Below, in pieces: positions 8,575 to 16,967 of a stretch of DNA of 64,000 nucleotides (position 1 is its first letter; every line of letters begins with the position of its first letter). Position numbers and translations under genes: made by a program. The notes beneath the pieces are model-generated. The model was given only the letters and a program-made list of their open reading frames with translations, was not told where the DNA came from and ran no database searches. Source of the stretch: Polaromonas sp. (GTDB lineage Bacteria; Pseudomonadota; Gammaproteobacteria; Burkholderiales; Burkholderiaceae_C); NCBI RefSeq assembly GCF_029945685.1, contig NZ_JAQSDA010000003.1:248001-312000 (forward strand), given 5' to 3'.

Positions 8575-9471
8575 ATGCAACAGCAGCTTCTTGAATCGGG
8601 CACATCACAGCTCGCCCTGCGGGTTTACGAGGCCGGCACGCCGGCACAAGCCAGCGTGGTGATCGGCGGCGCGATGGGCGTGCGGCAGGACTATTACGCG
8701 TCGTTTGCCGAGTGGTTGTCGGGTCAGGGCTTCCGGGTCACGACCTTTGACTACCGAGGCTCGGGCGAGTCCTTACCCGGTACGCCGGACGGATCGCTGC
8801 GTGGTTTCCGGGCCGATCTTTTCGACTGGGCCAGCGACTACGACGCGGTGGTGGCCTCGGCCAAGGCCGCATTGCCGGATGCACCGCTTTACCTGCTGGG
8901 CCACAGCCTGGGCGCGCAACTGCCGGGTTTCCTGAAAAACCAGCACCAGGTCGATGGCCTGGTCAGCATTGCCGCCGGCAGCGGTTACTGGCGCGACAAC
9001 GCGCCGCAGCTCAAGCGCATGGTGCTGTATTTCTGGTACGTGCTGGTGCCCTTGGCCACGCGCTTGTGCGGTTATTTCCCCGGACGCAAACTGAAGAAGG
9101 TCGGCGACCTGCCGGCCGGCGTGATGCTGCAGTGGCGCAGGTGGTGCCTGAACCCGGAATACTGCGTGGGCGCCGAAGGGGAGGGCGCACGACTTAGTTA
9201 TGCGCAGGCGAGTTTTCCTGTGTTGGCGCTGTCCATCACCGACGACGAGCTGATGACCTGGCGCGGCACGCAAAACCTGATCAATCTGTACACCGGTGCG
9301 CCGCGCAGTTTTGAACGCATCAAACCGGCCGATCTGGGCGTCAGGCGTATCGGCCATTTCGGCTTTTTCCGCCAGCAGTTCAGCGACTCCCTGTGGCCGC
9401 GCCTGGTCCAAACGCTGGAGCGCATGGACCCGGCGCAACGGCCTGGCGACGTCACCGGTACGACTGCCTGA
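8575..9471 (+). CDS. alpha/beta-fold hydrolase
   Basis: A 298-residue serine hydrolase-like protein. The nucleophile elbow is GHSLGAQ, the oxyanion region is VVIGGAMGVRQDYY, and FDYRGSGESLPG is a typical S33-type strand-loop. Late DDELMTW and IGHFGFF supply plausible acid and histidine residues. There is no signal peptide, so it is cytoplasmic. The ATG at 8575 follows TTGGAGACAAAC; upstream sequence belongs to a family C repeat. Position in the beta-oxidation cluster suggests an acyl-ester or acyl-CoA substrate, but none can be read from sequence. Confidence 0.82.
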   Translation: MQQQLLESGTSQLALRVYEAGTPAQASVVIGGAMGVRQDYYASFAEWLSGQGFRVTTFDYRGSGESLPGTPDGSLRGFRADLFDWASDYDAVVASAKAALPDAPLYLLGHSLGAQLPGFLKNQHQVDGLVSIAAGSGYWRDNAPQLKRMVLYFWYVLVPLATRLCGYFPGRKLKKVGDLPAGVMLQWRRWCLNPEYCVGAEGEGARLSYAQASFPVLALSITDDELMTWRGTQNLINLYTGAPRSFERIKPADLGVRRIGHFGFFRQQFSDSLWPRLVQTLERMDPAQRPGDVTGTTA

Positions 9472-9498
9472 GCTCCAGAGGGACGGCATACTCGAAGC

Positions 9499-10308
9499 AT
9501 GAGTTCTCATCCTTTTGATTCGGCCGTGGCCGTGCAGGCGCAGGCCGACGGCAGCTTCCTCGGCCATACCAGCGCCGCCTATGCCAACATGGTCGGGCCT
9601 TTCGGTGGCGTCACCGCAGCGCAGGCGCTCAACGCCGTGCTGCAGCACCCGCAGCGCCTGGGCGATCCGATTTCGCTGACCGTCAACTTCGCCGCCGCGC
9701 TGGCGGATGGGCCGTTTACCGTGCGTACTCGCCCCGCGCGCACCAACCGCTCGACCCAGCACTGGGTGATCGAAATGCAGCAGGATGGTGAAACGGTGTT
9801 GACCGGCACCGCCTTTTTCGGCTTGCGGCGCGACACCTGGGGCACCGACGAACACCTCATGCCGGCCGTCGCGGCCCCTGCGGATGTCGCCCGGGCCGGC
9901 GGCCCAACCCGGGTCGAATGGGTCAAACGGTATGAGATGCGTTTCGCAGAAGGTGCGATTCCGGTCGAATGGCACGGCGCCGACCAGGGCGCCAGCCGCA
10001 CCCTGCTGTGGCTGCGCGACGACCCTCCGCGGGCGCTCGATTTCGCCTCGCTCACGGCACTGTCCGACGTGTTTTATCCGCGCGTCTGGCGCCGCCGGCC
10101 CCTGCTGGTGCCCGTAGGCACGGTGTCGATGACGGTGTATTACCATGCCGATGCCGCCTTGTTGCAGGCGACGGGCAGCGGCTACCTGCTGGGGCAGACA
10201 CAGGCCCAGGCCTTTCGCAGCGGCTATTTCGACCAGACGGCGCAGTTGTGGAACGAGGCTGGCCAATTGCTGGTGACCACACACCAGGTCGTCTACTACA
10301 AGGAATAA
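9499..10308 (+). CDS. acyl-CoA thioesterase, TesB-like double-hotdog family
   Basis: A 269-residue protein with two hotdog halves. The N-terminal half contains MVGPFGGVTAAQALNAVL followed by strands ending in TGTAFFGLRRDTW. The C-terminal half contains LTALSDVFYPRVW and ends with LLVTTHQVVYYKE, a TesB-family ending. It would hydrolyse acyl-CoA to free acid and CoA. It lies 28 bp after the hydrolase gene in the same direction and is followed by a family B repeat with runs of C8 and G11. Confidence 0.82.
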   Translation: MSSHPFDSAVAVQAQADGSFLGHTSAAYANMVGPFGGVTAAQALNAVLQHPQRLGDPISLTVNFAAALADGPFTVRTRPARTNRSTQHWVIEMQQDGETVLTGTAFFGLRRDTWGTDEHLMPAVAAPADVARAGGPTRVEWVKRYEMRFAEGAIPVEWHGADQGASRTLLWLRDDPPRALDFASLTALSDVFYPRVWRRRPLLVPVGTVSMTVYYHADAALLQATGSGYLLGQTQAQAFRSGYFDQTAQLWNEAGQLLVTTHQVVYYKE

Positions 10309-10310
10309 CG

Positions 10311-10445
10311 TGGCCCCCACGCTCCGCACTGTCGTGTCGTCGCGGCCCCCCCCGGGGGGGGGGGCCGCGGCGCCTGCGGTCCGGCCCTTCGCCAGGCTCA
10401 GGGCGGGCCAAGGCCGGTTCCGCGGCCCCGGCTGGCCTGGAAGCG
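10311..10445. repeat. repeat family B copy with long C/G runs
   Basis: Intergenic GC-rich element with CGCGGC, a C8-G11 tract forming a perfect stem with GCCGCGG, then GCGCCTGCGGTCCGG and a CTTCGCCAGGCTCAGGGCG segment. The monotonous G run makes this spot prone to sequencing error. Confidence 0.65.
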
Positions 10446-10491
10446 TCAGCGTCTGTATCTATTTCGTTCAACAAACACTGGAAAGCACCAC

Positions 10492-11259
10492 ATGAGCACT
10501 GACATCCTGGTCCACACGGACAACGCGGTGATGACCATCACCCTGAACCGGGTCGAGAAGAAAAACTCCATCACCTCGGCCATGTACGCCGCCATGGCCG
10601 ACGCGCTCGACGCTGCGAACGCGGACGCGGCGGTGCGCACCGTGGTGATGCAGGGCCACGAAAGCATTTTCTCGGCCGGCAACGACATCGGTGATTTCCT
10701 CAACGGTCCGCCCGCCACCCACGAGTCCCCGGTGTTCCGCTTTCTGCGCGGCATCAGCACCTTTCCCAAGCCGCTGGTGGCTGCCGTGTGCGGCCCCGCG
10801 GTGGGCATAGGCACCACCTTGCTGCTGCATTGCGATCTCGTCTACGCCGGGGACAACGCCGCCTTTTCCATGCCGTTTGTGAACCTGGGCCTGTGCCCGG
10901 AAGCGGCGTCGAGCTTTCTGGCGCCGCAACTCATGGGTTACGCGCGCGCGGCCGAAGCGTTGTTGCTCGGCGAGCCGTTCACCGCCGAGTCGGCGCTTGA
11001 GATGGGCCTGATCAATCGCATCGTACCGCCCGCCGAAGCCAATGCCCTGGCGCAGCGGCAGGCACAAAAACTCGCGGCCAAACCGCTGAGCTCGCTGGTG
11101 GAAACCAAGCGGCTGATGAAAAAAGGCCAGGCTGGCATGGTGGCCGAGCGGATGGCCGAAGAAGGCCTGAGTTTTGGCCGCATGCTCAAGGAGCCGGCCG
11201 CCCGCGAGGCCTTCGGCGCCTTCATGGCGAAGCGCAAACCGGATTTCTCCAGGGTTTGA
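10492..11259 (+). CDS. enoyl-CoA hydratase/isomerase family protein
   Basis: A crotonase-fold enzyme of 255 residues acting on enoyl-CoA. The oxyanion-hole segments are ESIFSAGNDIGDF and VCGPAVGIGTTLLLHCD. The downstream segment FVNLGLCPEAASSFL has a glutamate in the ECI-like position. The C-terminal ETKRLMKKG is typical of the ECI2/PaaG-like branch, which isomerises delta-3 to delta-2 enoyl-CoA. Isomerase activity would let the cluster handle unsaturated fatty acids, but hydratase activity cannot be excluded. The ATG at 10492 follows GGAAAGCACCAC. Confidence 0.85.
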   Translation: MSTDILVHTDNAVMTITLNRVEKKNSITSAMYAAMADALDAANADAAVRTVVMQGHESIFSAGNDIGDFLNGPPATHESPVFRFLRGISTFPKPLVAAVCGPAVGIGTTLLLHCDLVYAGDNAAFSMPFVNLGLCPEAASSFLAPQLMGYARAAEALLLGEPFTAESALEMGLINRIVPPAEANALAQRQAQKLAAKPLSSLVETKRLMKKGQAGMVAERMAEEGLSFGRMLKEPAAREAFGAFMAKRKPDFSRV

Positions 11260-11260
11260 G

Positions 11261-11320
11261 GTCAAATTGGCCTGCGGCCCTTATGCGGTAAGCGCAAGCA
11301 GCTATTAATTATGTAGCATT
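11261..11320 (+). repeat. repeat family A, copy 2
   Basis: Intergenic copy: TCAAATTGGCCTGCGGCCC, a CTTA...GTAAG mini-hairpin, GCGCAAGC and AGCTATTAATTATGTAGCA. It is one of the best matches to the family consensus and ends 11 bp before the next start codon. Confidence 0.8.
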
Positions 11321-11331
11321 CAGGAGGCATC

Positions 11332-12172
<841 letters not shown>

Positions 12173-12175
12173 ACC

Positions 12176-12529
12176 ATGCCCTACATGCTTCTCATCCACG
12201 AACCCGTCGGCCAGCGCCTGACCCGCAGCCAGGCGGAAGGCGAGGCGGTGTACGGGCGCATGCTCAAGTTTGCCGACGAGCTGAAATCAGAAGGTGTATT
12301 GCTGGGCGTGGAGTCGCTGGGCTCGCAGGACAACGCCGCCCGCGTGCGTGTGAGTGCCGGCAAGCCGCAGGTGCTGGATGGACCGTTTGCCGAAGCCAAG
12401 GAAATGGTGGGCGGCTTCTTTCTGGTGAACTGCGCAACCCGGGAGCAAGCCCTGGCGATTGCCGCCCGCTGCCCCGCCGCTGAATGGGCCACGCTGGAGG
12501 TTCGGGCCACCGGCCCTTGTTTCCTCTGA
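12176..12529 (+). CDS. YCII/DGPF domain protein
   Basis: A small 117-residue protein of the YCII-related (DGPF) family, recognised by the signature LDGPFAEAKEMVGGFFLV and the N-terminal MPYMLLIHE strand. DGPF proteins are usually encoded beside ECF42-group sigma factors; their biochemical role is unknown. The start lies 3 bp after the broken SDR, suggesting co-transcription with the upstream cluster. A related paralogue follows at 12650. Confidence 0.85.
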   Translation: MPYMLLIHEPVGQRLTRSQAEGEAVYGRMLKFADELKSEGVLLGVESLGSQDNAARVRVSAGKPQVLDGPFAEAKEMVGGFFLVNCATREQALAIAARCPAAEWATLEVRATGPCFL

Positions 12530-12571
12530 GCCCCGGCAGCAGAAGCCAAGGGTTTTTACCTGGTTCGGGTT

Positions 12572-12598
12572 TGTCGATTCCGCATCGGCTGCTTCGTC
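12572..12598 (+). promoter_or_regulatory. candidate ECF42-type promoter TGTCGA-N17-CGTC
   Basis: TGTCGA at 12572-12577 and CGTC at 12595-12598 are separated by 17 bp, 52 bp upstream of the second DGPF gene. From memory, ECF42 sigma factors use a TGTCGA -35 and a CGTC/CGAC-type -10, and an ECF42-like sigma gene lies downstream. This would autoregulate the module. Confidence 0.6.
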
Positions 12599-12649
12599 GT
12601 GTCAACAGGAGGCCAGGGATTCTGGTCACCACACACAAGGAGTACCCCG

Positions 12650-13075
12650 ATGCGATTCATGATCATTGTGAAGTCGACGCCCGAGTTCGAGGCCGAGACC
12701 ACCCCGCAGACCCCCGACGAAAAACTGATGGCTGCCATGGCCGACTTCCACGAGGAGCTGGCCCAAGCCGGCGTGCTGCTCGATGCCAGTGGGCTGCAGC
12801 CCAGCCGCAAGGGCTGGCGTATCCACTACGACGGCCAGAAGCGCACCGTGATTGACGGTCCTTTCGCGGAAGCCAAGGAACTGATCGCCGGCTTCACCAC
12901 CATCCAGGTGCGCAACCGCGAGGAGGCGCTGGAGTGGTCGCGCCGTTTCCCCAACCCTGTCGGCGAAAATGCGCCGGCCGTGATCGAGGTTCGCCAGCTG
13001 TATGAACTGGATGACTTCGAGCCCAGCGCGCAGGTCGAGCGGTTCCGCGAGATGAACACGCCGAGCCAGAAGTAG
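12650..13075 (+). CDS. YCII/DGPF domain protein
   Basis: A 141-residue paralogue of the preceding gene, with MRFMIIVKSTPE at the N-terminus and the signature IDGPFAEAKELIAGFTTIQV. The ATG at 12650 has a strong AAGGAG eight bases upstream. It is the first gene after the candidate ECF42 promoter and heads the run DGPF - SRPBCC - VOC - sigma factor. Members of this family are presumed targets or partners of ECF42 sigma factors; no enzymatic function is established. Confidence 0.87.
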   Translation: MRFMIIVKSTPEFEAETTPQTPDEKLMAAMADFHEELAQAGVLLDASGLQPSRKGWRIHYDGQKRTVIDGPFAEAKELIAGFTTIQVRNREEALEWSRRFPNPVGENAPAVIEVRQLYELDDFEPSAQVERFREMNTPSQK

Positions 13076-13085
13076 GGAGCGCGCC

Positions 13086-13625
13086 ATGATCAAAACCACT
13101 TTGCTTGCCCTGCTGGGGCTGATTGTGCTGGCCATCGCTGTCGTCGCGGTCATTGCTTTGCAACGGCCCGACACTTTCCGTGTGTCTCGCAACACCAGCA
13201 TCGCCGCCCCGGCTGAAAAAATCTTCCCGCTGGTGAACGACGTCCGGGCCTTCAATACCTGGAACCCGTATGCGCTGAAAGCCCCGGAGATGAAGGGCAG
13301 CTACAGCGGCCCGTTCATCGGGCCCGGCGCCCACTACGACTTCGAAAGCAAGAAGTCAGGCAGTGGCAGCTTTGAAATCGTGCAGGCCATGGCGCCTTCG
13401 AAGGTACAGATGCGGCTCGACATGACCGCGCCATTCAAGGCCAACAACCTGATCACTTTTTCGCTGGTGCCCGGAGGTCAGACCACACAGGTCACCTGGT
13501 CCATGGAAGGCCCCGCACCTTTTGTCTCCAGATTCATGGGTGTGATTTTCAACATGGACAAGATGATCGGTGCCGACTTCGAAGCCGGCCTTGCCAACCT
13601 CAAGGCAAAAGCAGAGAAAGCCTGA
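13086..13625 (+). CDS. SRPBCC (START-like) family protein with N-terminal membrane anchor
   Basis: A 179-residue protein. The first ~25 residues (TLLALLGLIVLAIAVVAVIAL) form one transmembrane helix, followed by a polyketide-cyclase/START-type domain starting NTSIAAPAEKIFPLVNDVRAFNTWNPY, the usual opening of this fold. SRPBCC domains bind hydrophobic ligands. It lies 10 bp after the second DGPF gene, so it belongs to the ECF42-associated operon. The ligand is unknown. Confidence 0.85.
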   Translation: MIKTTLLALLGLIVLAIAVVAVIALQRPDTFRVSRNTSIAAPAEKIFPLVNDVRAFNTWNPYALKAPEMKGSYSGPFIGPGAHYDFESKKSGSGSFEIVQAMAPSKVQMRLDMTAPFKANNLITFSLVPGGQTTQVTWSMEGPAPFVSRFMGVIFNMDKMIGADFEAGLANLKAKAEKA

Positions 13626-13665
13626 AAGCCGCCGCCTTATTGAAACCATCTTCAAAGGAGCAACC

Positions 13666-14058
13666 ATGTCACGCCAGATTTTTGTCAACCTGCCCATCAA
13701 GAACATGGAAAAGAGCCAGGCCTTCTTCAAAAGCCTGGGCTTTTCCTTCAACCCGCAGTTCACCAACGAGCAGGGCGCCTGCATGGTGATCAGCGAGGAC
13801 CACAACTACGTGATGTTGCTGGTCGAGCCTTTTTTTCAGGGCTTCACCAAAAAGCCGGTCGCCGATGCCACGAAGACCACCGAGGTGCTGATCGCGCTGT
13901 CGTGCGGGAGCCGCGCCGAGGTGGACGAGATGGTGAGCAAGGCGCTGGCCGCCGGCGGCACCGCGCCCAATCCGCCGCAGGACCATGGCTTCATGTACAG
14001 CCATGGTTTCACCGACCTGGACGGCCATGTCTGGGAGGTGTTCTGGATGACCAAGTGA
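13666..14058 (+). CDS. VOC family protein (glyoxalase/bleomycin-resistance fold)
   Basis: A 130-residue single VOC-domain protein beginning MSRQIFVNLPIKNMEKSQAF and ending GFTDLDGHVWEVFWM, the conserved metal-edge strand with its glutamate. A good AAAGGAG site precedes the ATG at 13666. VOC proteins of this short type often accompany DGPF and SRPBCC genes near ECF sigma factors. Enzymatic activity, if any, is not predictable here. Confidence 0.87.
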   Translation: MSRQIFVNLPIKNMEKSQAFFKSLGFSFNPQFTNEQGACMVISEDHNYVMLLVEPFFQGFTKKPVADATKTTEVLIALSCGSRAEVDEMVSKALAAGGTAPNPPQDHGFMYSHGFTDLDGHVWEVFWMTK

Positions 14059-14165
14059 GCCCCCACGGTCGTTCACTGCGTGTAACTCCCTGCCCCCCGA
14101 GGGGGCCGCTGCGCCTGCGGGCCGGCAAAGCCGGACCCGCGGCCCCTGCTGGATTGAATACCAGG
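14059..14165. repeat. repeat family B, well-preserved copy
   Basis: Order of blocks: CCCCCACGGTCG, TTCACTGCGTGTAACTCCC, CCCCCGAGGGGG hairpin, CGCTGCGCCTGCGG, CCGGCAAAGCCGG hairpin, CCGCGGCCCCTGCT. The same order, often in reverse complement, recurs at 32690 and 58671-58896. Confidence 0.8.
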
Positions 14166-14208
14166 CTAGCGCTCCACTGAGCATCTGCTCTGCCGCTACC
14201 ATTGATTC

Positions 14209-15492
14209 ATGCACTCTTCCACCCATGATGCGATTTCCGCCGTCTGGCGCATCGAGTCCGCGAAGATCGTGGGTGCTGTTGCCCGCATGGTGCGCGAGAT
14301 CGGGCTGGCCGAGGAACTGGCGCAGGACGCGCTGGTTGCCGCGCTGGAAAGCTGGCCCGGCAAGGGTGTGCCGGACAATCCCGGCGCCTGGCTGATGCAG
14401 GTGGCCAAAAACCGCGCGCTGGACCACCTGCGGCACCAGAAGATGCAGGGCGAAAAGTTTGAGCAGATCGGTCATGAGCTGGAGGCGCAGCAAGCGCTGG
14501 TTGTGCCTGATTTTGTGGACGCGCTCGACGAGGCCCGGCAGGACGAGATCGGCGACGACCTGCTGCGTTTGATGTTCACCGCCTGCCACCCGGTGCTGTC
14601 CACCGAAGCGCGGCTGGCGCTGACGCTCAAGCTGCTGGGCGGCCTGACCACCCATGAAATCGCCCGCGCTTTCCTGGTGCCCGAGCCCACGATGGCTCAG
14701 CGCATCGTGCGTGCCAAGCGCACCCTGGCCGAGGCGCGCGTGCCTTTTGAAGTCCCGCGTGGCGATGAACTGGGCGCACGCCTGGCCTCGGTGCTGGAGG
14801 TGGTCTACCTGCTGTTCAACGAGGGTTACACCGCCACCGCCGGTGATCACTGGATGCGGCCTGCGCTGACCGACGAGGCGCTGCGTCTGGGCCGCATGCT
14901 CGCCGGCCTGGCGCCGGACGAGTCCGAGGTGCAGGGTTTGCTGGCCCTGATGGAGCTGCAAGCCTCGCGCATGGCCGCCCGGGTGGATGCCGCTGGCCGG
15001 CCGATACTGCTTGCCGACCAGAACCGGGCGCGCTGGGATCATCTCCTGATACGCAGGGGGCTGGCTGCGCTCGACAGGGCGCTGGCGCTGGCCGAGTCGT
15101 CGGTCCGCGCCCTGGGACCCTATGCGTTGCAGGGCGCCATCGCCGCCTGCCATGCGCGCGCGCCGACTTCAGCAGAAACCGACTGGCTGCGTATTTCCGC
15201 CCTGTACGACGCGCTGGCACAAACCGCGCCGTCACCGGTGGTGGAGCTCAACCGTGCCGTCGCGGTGAGCATGGCCTTCGGCCCGGCCGCCGGGCTGGCC
15301 ATCATCGACGCGCTGCGCGGCGACAAAGCCCTGCAGAATTACCAGTGGCTGCCCAGCGTGCGTGGCGACCTGCTTGCCAGGCTGGGCCGCAACGACGAGG
15401 CGCGCCATGAATTTGAACGCGCCGCGGCGCTGGCAGGCAATCTGCGCGAGCGCGAGTTGCTGCTCGGGCGAGCGCAGGGGCTGCTCCCCTGA
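14209..15492 (+). CDS. ECF sigma factor with C-terminal extension, ECF42-like group
   Basis: A 427-residue protein. The first ~190 residues carry ECF sigma regions 2 and 4 (MVREIGLAEELAQDALVAAL; GGLTTHEIARAFLVPEPTMAQRIVRAKRTL). The remaining ~230 residues are a helical, TPR-like extension (VYLLFNEGYTA, ARWDHLLIRRGLAAL, VELNRAVAVSMAFGP) typical of ECF42, where the extension replaces an anti-sigma factor as the control element. It lies downstream of two DGPF proteins, an SRPBCC and a VOC protein, the standard ECF42 neighbourhood. A family B repeat separates it from the VOC gene. The inducing signal is unknown. Confidence 0.9.
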   Translation: MHSSTHDAISAVWRIESAKIVGAVARMVREIGLAEELAQDALVAALESWPGKGVPDNPGAWLMQVAKNRALDHLRHQKMQGEKFEQIGHELEAQQALVVPDFVDALDEARQDEIGDDLLRLMFTACHPVLSTEARLALTLKLLGGLTTHEIARAFLVPEPTMAQRIVRAKRTLAEARVPFEVPRGDELGARLASVLEVVYLLFNEGYTATAGDHWMRPALTDEALRLGRMLAGLAPDESEVQGLLALMELQASRMAARVDAAGRPILLADQNRARWDHLLIRRGLAALDRALALAESSVRALGPYALQGAIAACHARAPTSAETDWLRISALYDALAQTAPSPVVELNRAVAVSMAFGPAAGLAIIDALRGDKALQNYQWLPSVRGDLLARLGRNDEARHEFERAAALAGNLRERELLLGRAQGLLP

Positions 15493-15502
15493 TGGCATCG
15501 AT

Positions 15503-16108
15503 TCAGGAGCCGACCAGCGCGAGGTAGGCCCGGCGCGTTTCCGGTGCCACCGACGCCAGCACCTGCTCGTAAGACGTCTTGTGGCGGACCAGCAGCCGGG
15601 CAGAGGCGACGGCCTTGGACTTGCAGAACCAGTGGCAGCTGTGCTGCATCAGGAACATTTCGGCGGACAGGGTGAAGGCCTTGTTTTTGGGCGATTGTTC
15701 GGACGCGCTTTTCGCGGCGCGCGTGATGCCTTCGGCATGCACCAGCAGGAGCTGGCGCAAGTCGAAGGTCGCAGCCGGGAAGAGCCTGTCGGCGTAAGGC
15801 AGGGGCAGGGGGAGCCTGCTCACACGTGTCGCGGCGCCTTCCACCCGGGAGAACCCGGCCACGAAGTTGTTGAACTGCTCGCACAGCCTGGTCTCGGTGC
15901 TCGTCAACAGGTTCCAGATGCTTGCGCGGCGCTCCGGATCGTCCTCGCGAAGTGCGCGCATGTAGCCTTCGGTCAGGCTCTCCATGAGTTTTTCGATCTG
16001 GTACTGGCCGAGATGGCTGCCCAGCAAGGCGATGCGCTTGCGTTCGTAGCCCGATTTGAGCGCATAAGCGCCGGCGGCGACGATCAGCGCCAGAAAGAAG
16101 ATGTCCAT
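15503..16108 (-). CDS. hypothetical membrane-anchored protein
   Basis: A 201-residue protein, not recognised. The first ~18 residues (MDIFFLALIVAAGAYALK) form a single hydrophobic helix followed by a positive cluster (RKRIALL), so a cytoplasmic body with an N-terminal anchor is likely. The rest is charged and mostly helical. A histidine/cysteine segment (QHSCHWFCKSK) near residue 155 is notable. The ATG at 16108 is preferred over a TTG three bases earlier. It is convergent with the sigma gene and unrelated to either cluster by direction. Confidence 0.6.
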   Translation of the reverse strand: MDIFFLALIVAAGAYALKSGYERKRIALLGSHLGQYQIEKLMESLTEGYMRALREDDPERRASIWNLLTSTETRLCEQFNNFVAGFSRVEGAATRVSRLPLPLPYADRLFPAATFDLRQLLLVHAEGITRAAKSASEQSPKNKAFTLSAEMFLMQHSCHWFCKSKAVASARLLVRHKTSYEQVLASVAPETRRAYLALVGS

Positions 16109-16191
16109 CAATGCTCAGGTTTTGTTTTGGAGAGGTTCCCAGTGTAGTCAGCTGGGGTTGCGGGGCCGCGCCGCAGCCTGTGCCTATTTTC

Positions 16192-16217
16192 ACAAAGCAA
16201 GCGCTTGCTAAAAATAA
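16192..16217. promoter_or_regulatory. operator of the isoprenoid-acid island, site 1
   Basis: It contains a perfect 14-bp palindrome AGCAAGCGCTTGCT (16196-16209), followed by AAAAATAA. The 26-bp block recurs with only two differences at 33688-33713. A plausible promoter overlaps it: TTGCTA (16205-16210), 17 bp, TATGGT (16228-16233), which would start transcription at or near the ATG at 16242. The regulator therefore probably represses itself. Confidence 0.75.
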
Positions 16218-16241
16218 CGGCTTTTGTTATGGTCTGTTTCC

Positions 16242-16967
16242 ATGGACAAAATACCTGTGCGCACCCGCCCTGCCGGCCGGGCCCTGGCCCTGCCTGCGGC
16301 GGTTGTCGCAGCCGCTGAAAAGCGGCCGCGCGGCCGGCCGCGCAAGACGCCCGGCGAGCGTGACGACGGCAACCGGCGGGTGGAGCTTGTCACCACCGCC
16401 GCGCGGCTGTTTCGCCGCAAGGGCTTTGACGGCACCAGCACGCGCGACATCGCGGCGGCGGTCGGGATGCACAGCGGCTCGCCTTTCTACCACTTCAAAA
16501 GCAAGGGGGCGCTGCTGTATGCCGTGATGGAGGAGGGCATGCGTTCGGCCATGGCCCGGCAGGCGGCGGCGCTGGAGGCGGCGGCGCCGTCTGCTCCCGA
16601 CGCAGCGGCTTTGCTGCATGTGTTGATCCGCAATCATTTCGACGTGCTGCTGGGCCCCGGCAGCGATTTCATTCCCGTGATGCTGTACGAGTCGCGTTCC
16701 ATCACGGCCAGGCAGCGCGCGTCGCTGGCCAGGCTGCAGGGCGACTACGAATCGGTCTGGGCGCCGGTGCTCCAGGCCCTGAGCGACCAGGGTCGGCTGC
16801 AGGCCCCGGTGAAGTTGGCGCGGCTGCTGATTTTTGGTGCGCTGAACTGGTCGGCGCAGTGGTTTGATGCCAAAAAAGGCGCTTCGCTCGATGAGCTGGC
16901 CGACGCGGCCATGGCGCTGTTCATCGGCGACAGCCGGACGCCCTCCACAAGGAAAACCCGTCAATGA
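16242..16967 (+). CDS. TetR/AcrR family regulator, predicted repressor of the island
   Basis: A 241-residue protein with a basic, AT-hook-like N-terminal tail (RPRGRPRKTPG) before the TetR HTH (LVTTAARLFRRKGFDGTSTRDIAAAVGMHSGSPFYHF split over about residues 48-85). The ATG at 16242 lies just after the operator and its -10, so the mRNA may have almost no leader. It is analogous in position to AtuR in Pseudomonas aeruginosa. The gene overlaps the following SDR by 4 bp. Ligand inferred to be an isoprenoid acyl-CoA. Confidence 0.85.
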   Translation: MDKIPVRTRPAGRALALPAAVVAAAEKRPRGRPRKTPGERDDGNRRVELVTTAARLFRRKGFDGTSTRDIAAAVGMHSGSPFYHFKSKGALLYAVMEEGMRSAMARQAAALEAAAPSAPDAAALLHVLIRNHFDVLLGPGSDFIPVMLYESRSITARQRASLARLQGDYESVWAPVLQALSDQGRLQAPVKLARLLIFGALNWSAQWFDAKKGASLDELADAAMALFIGDSRTPSTRKTRQ

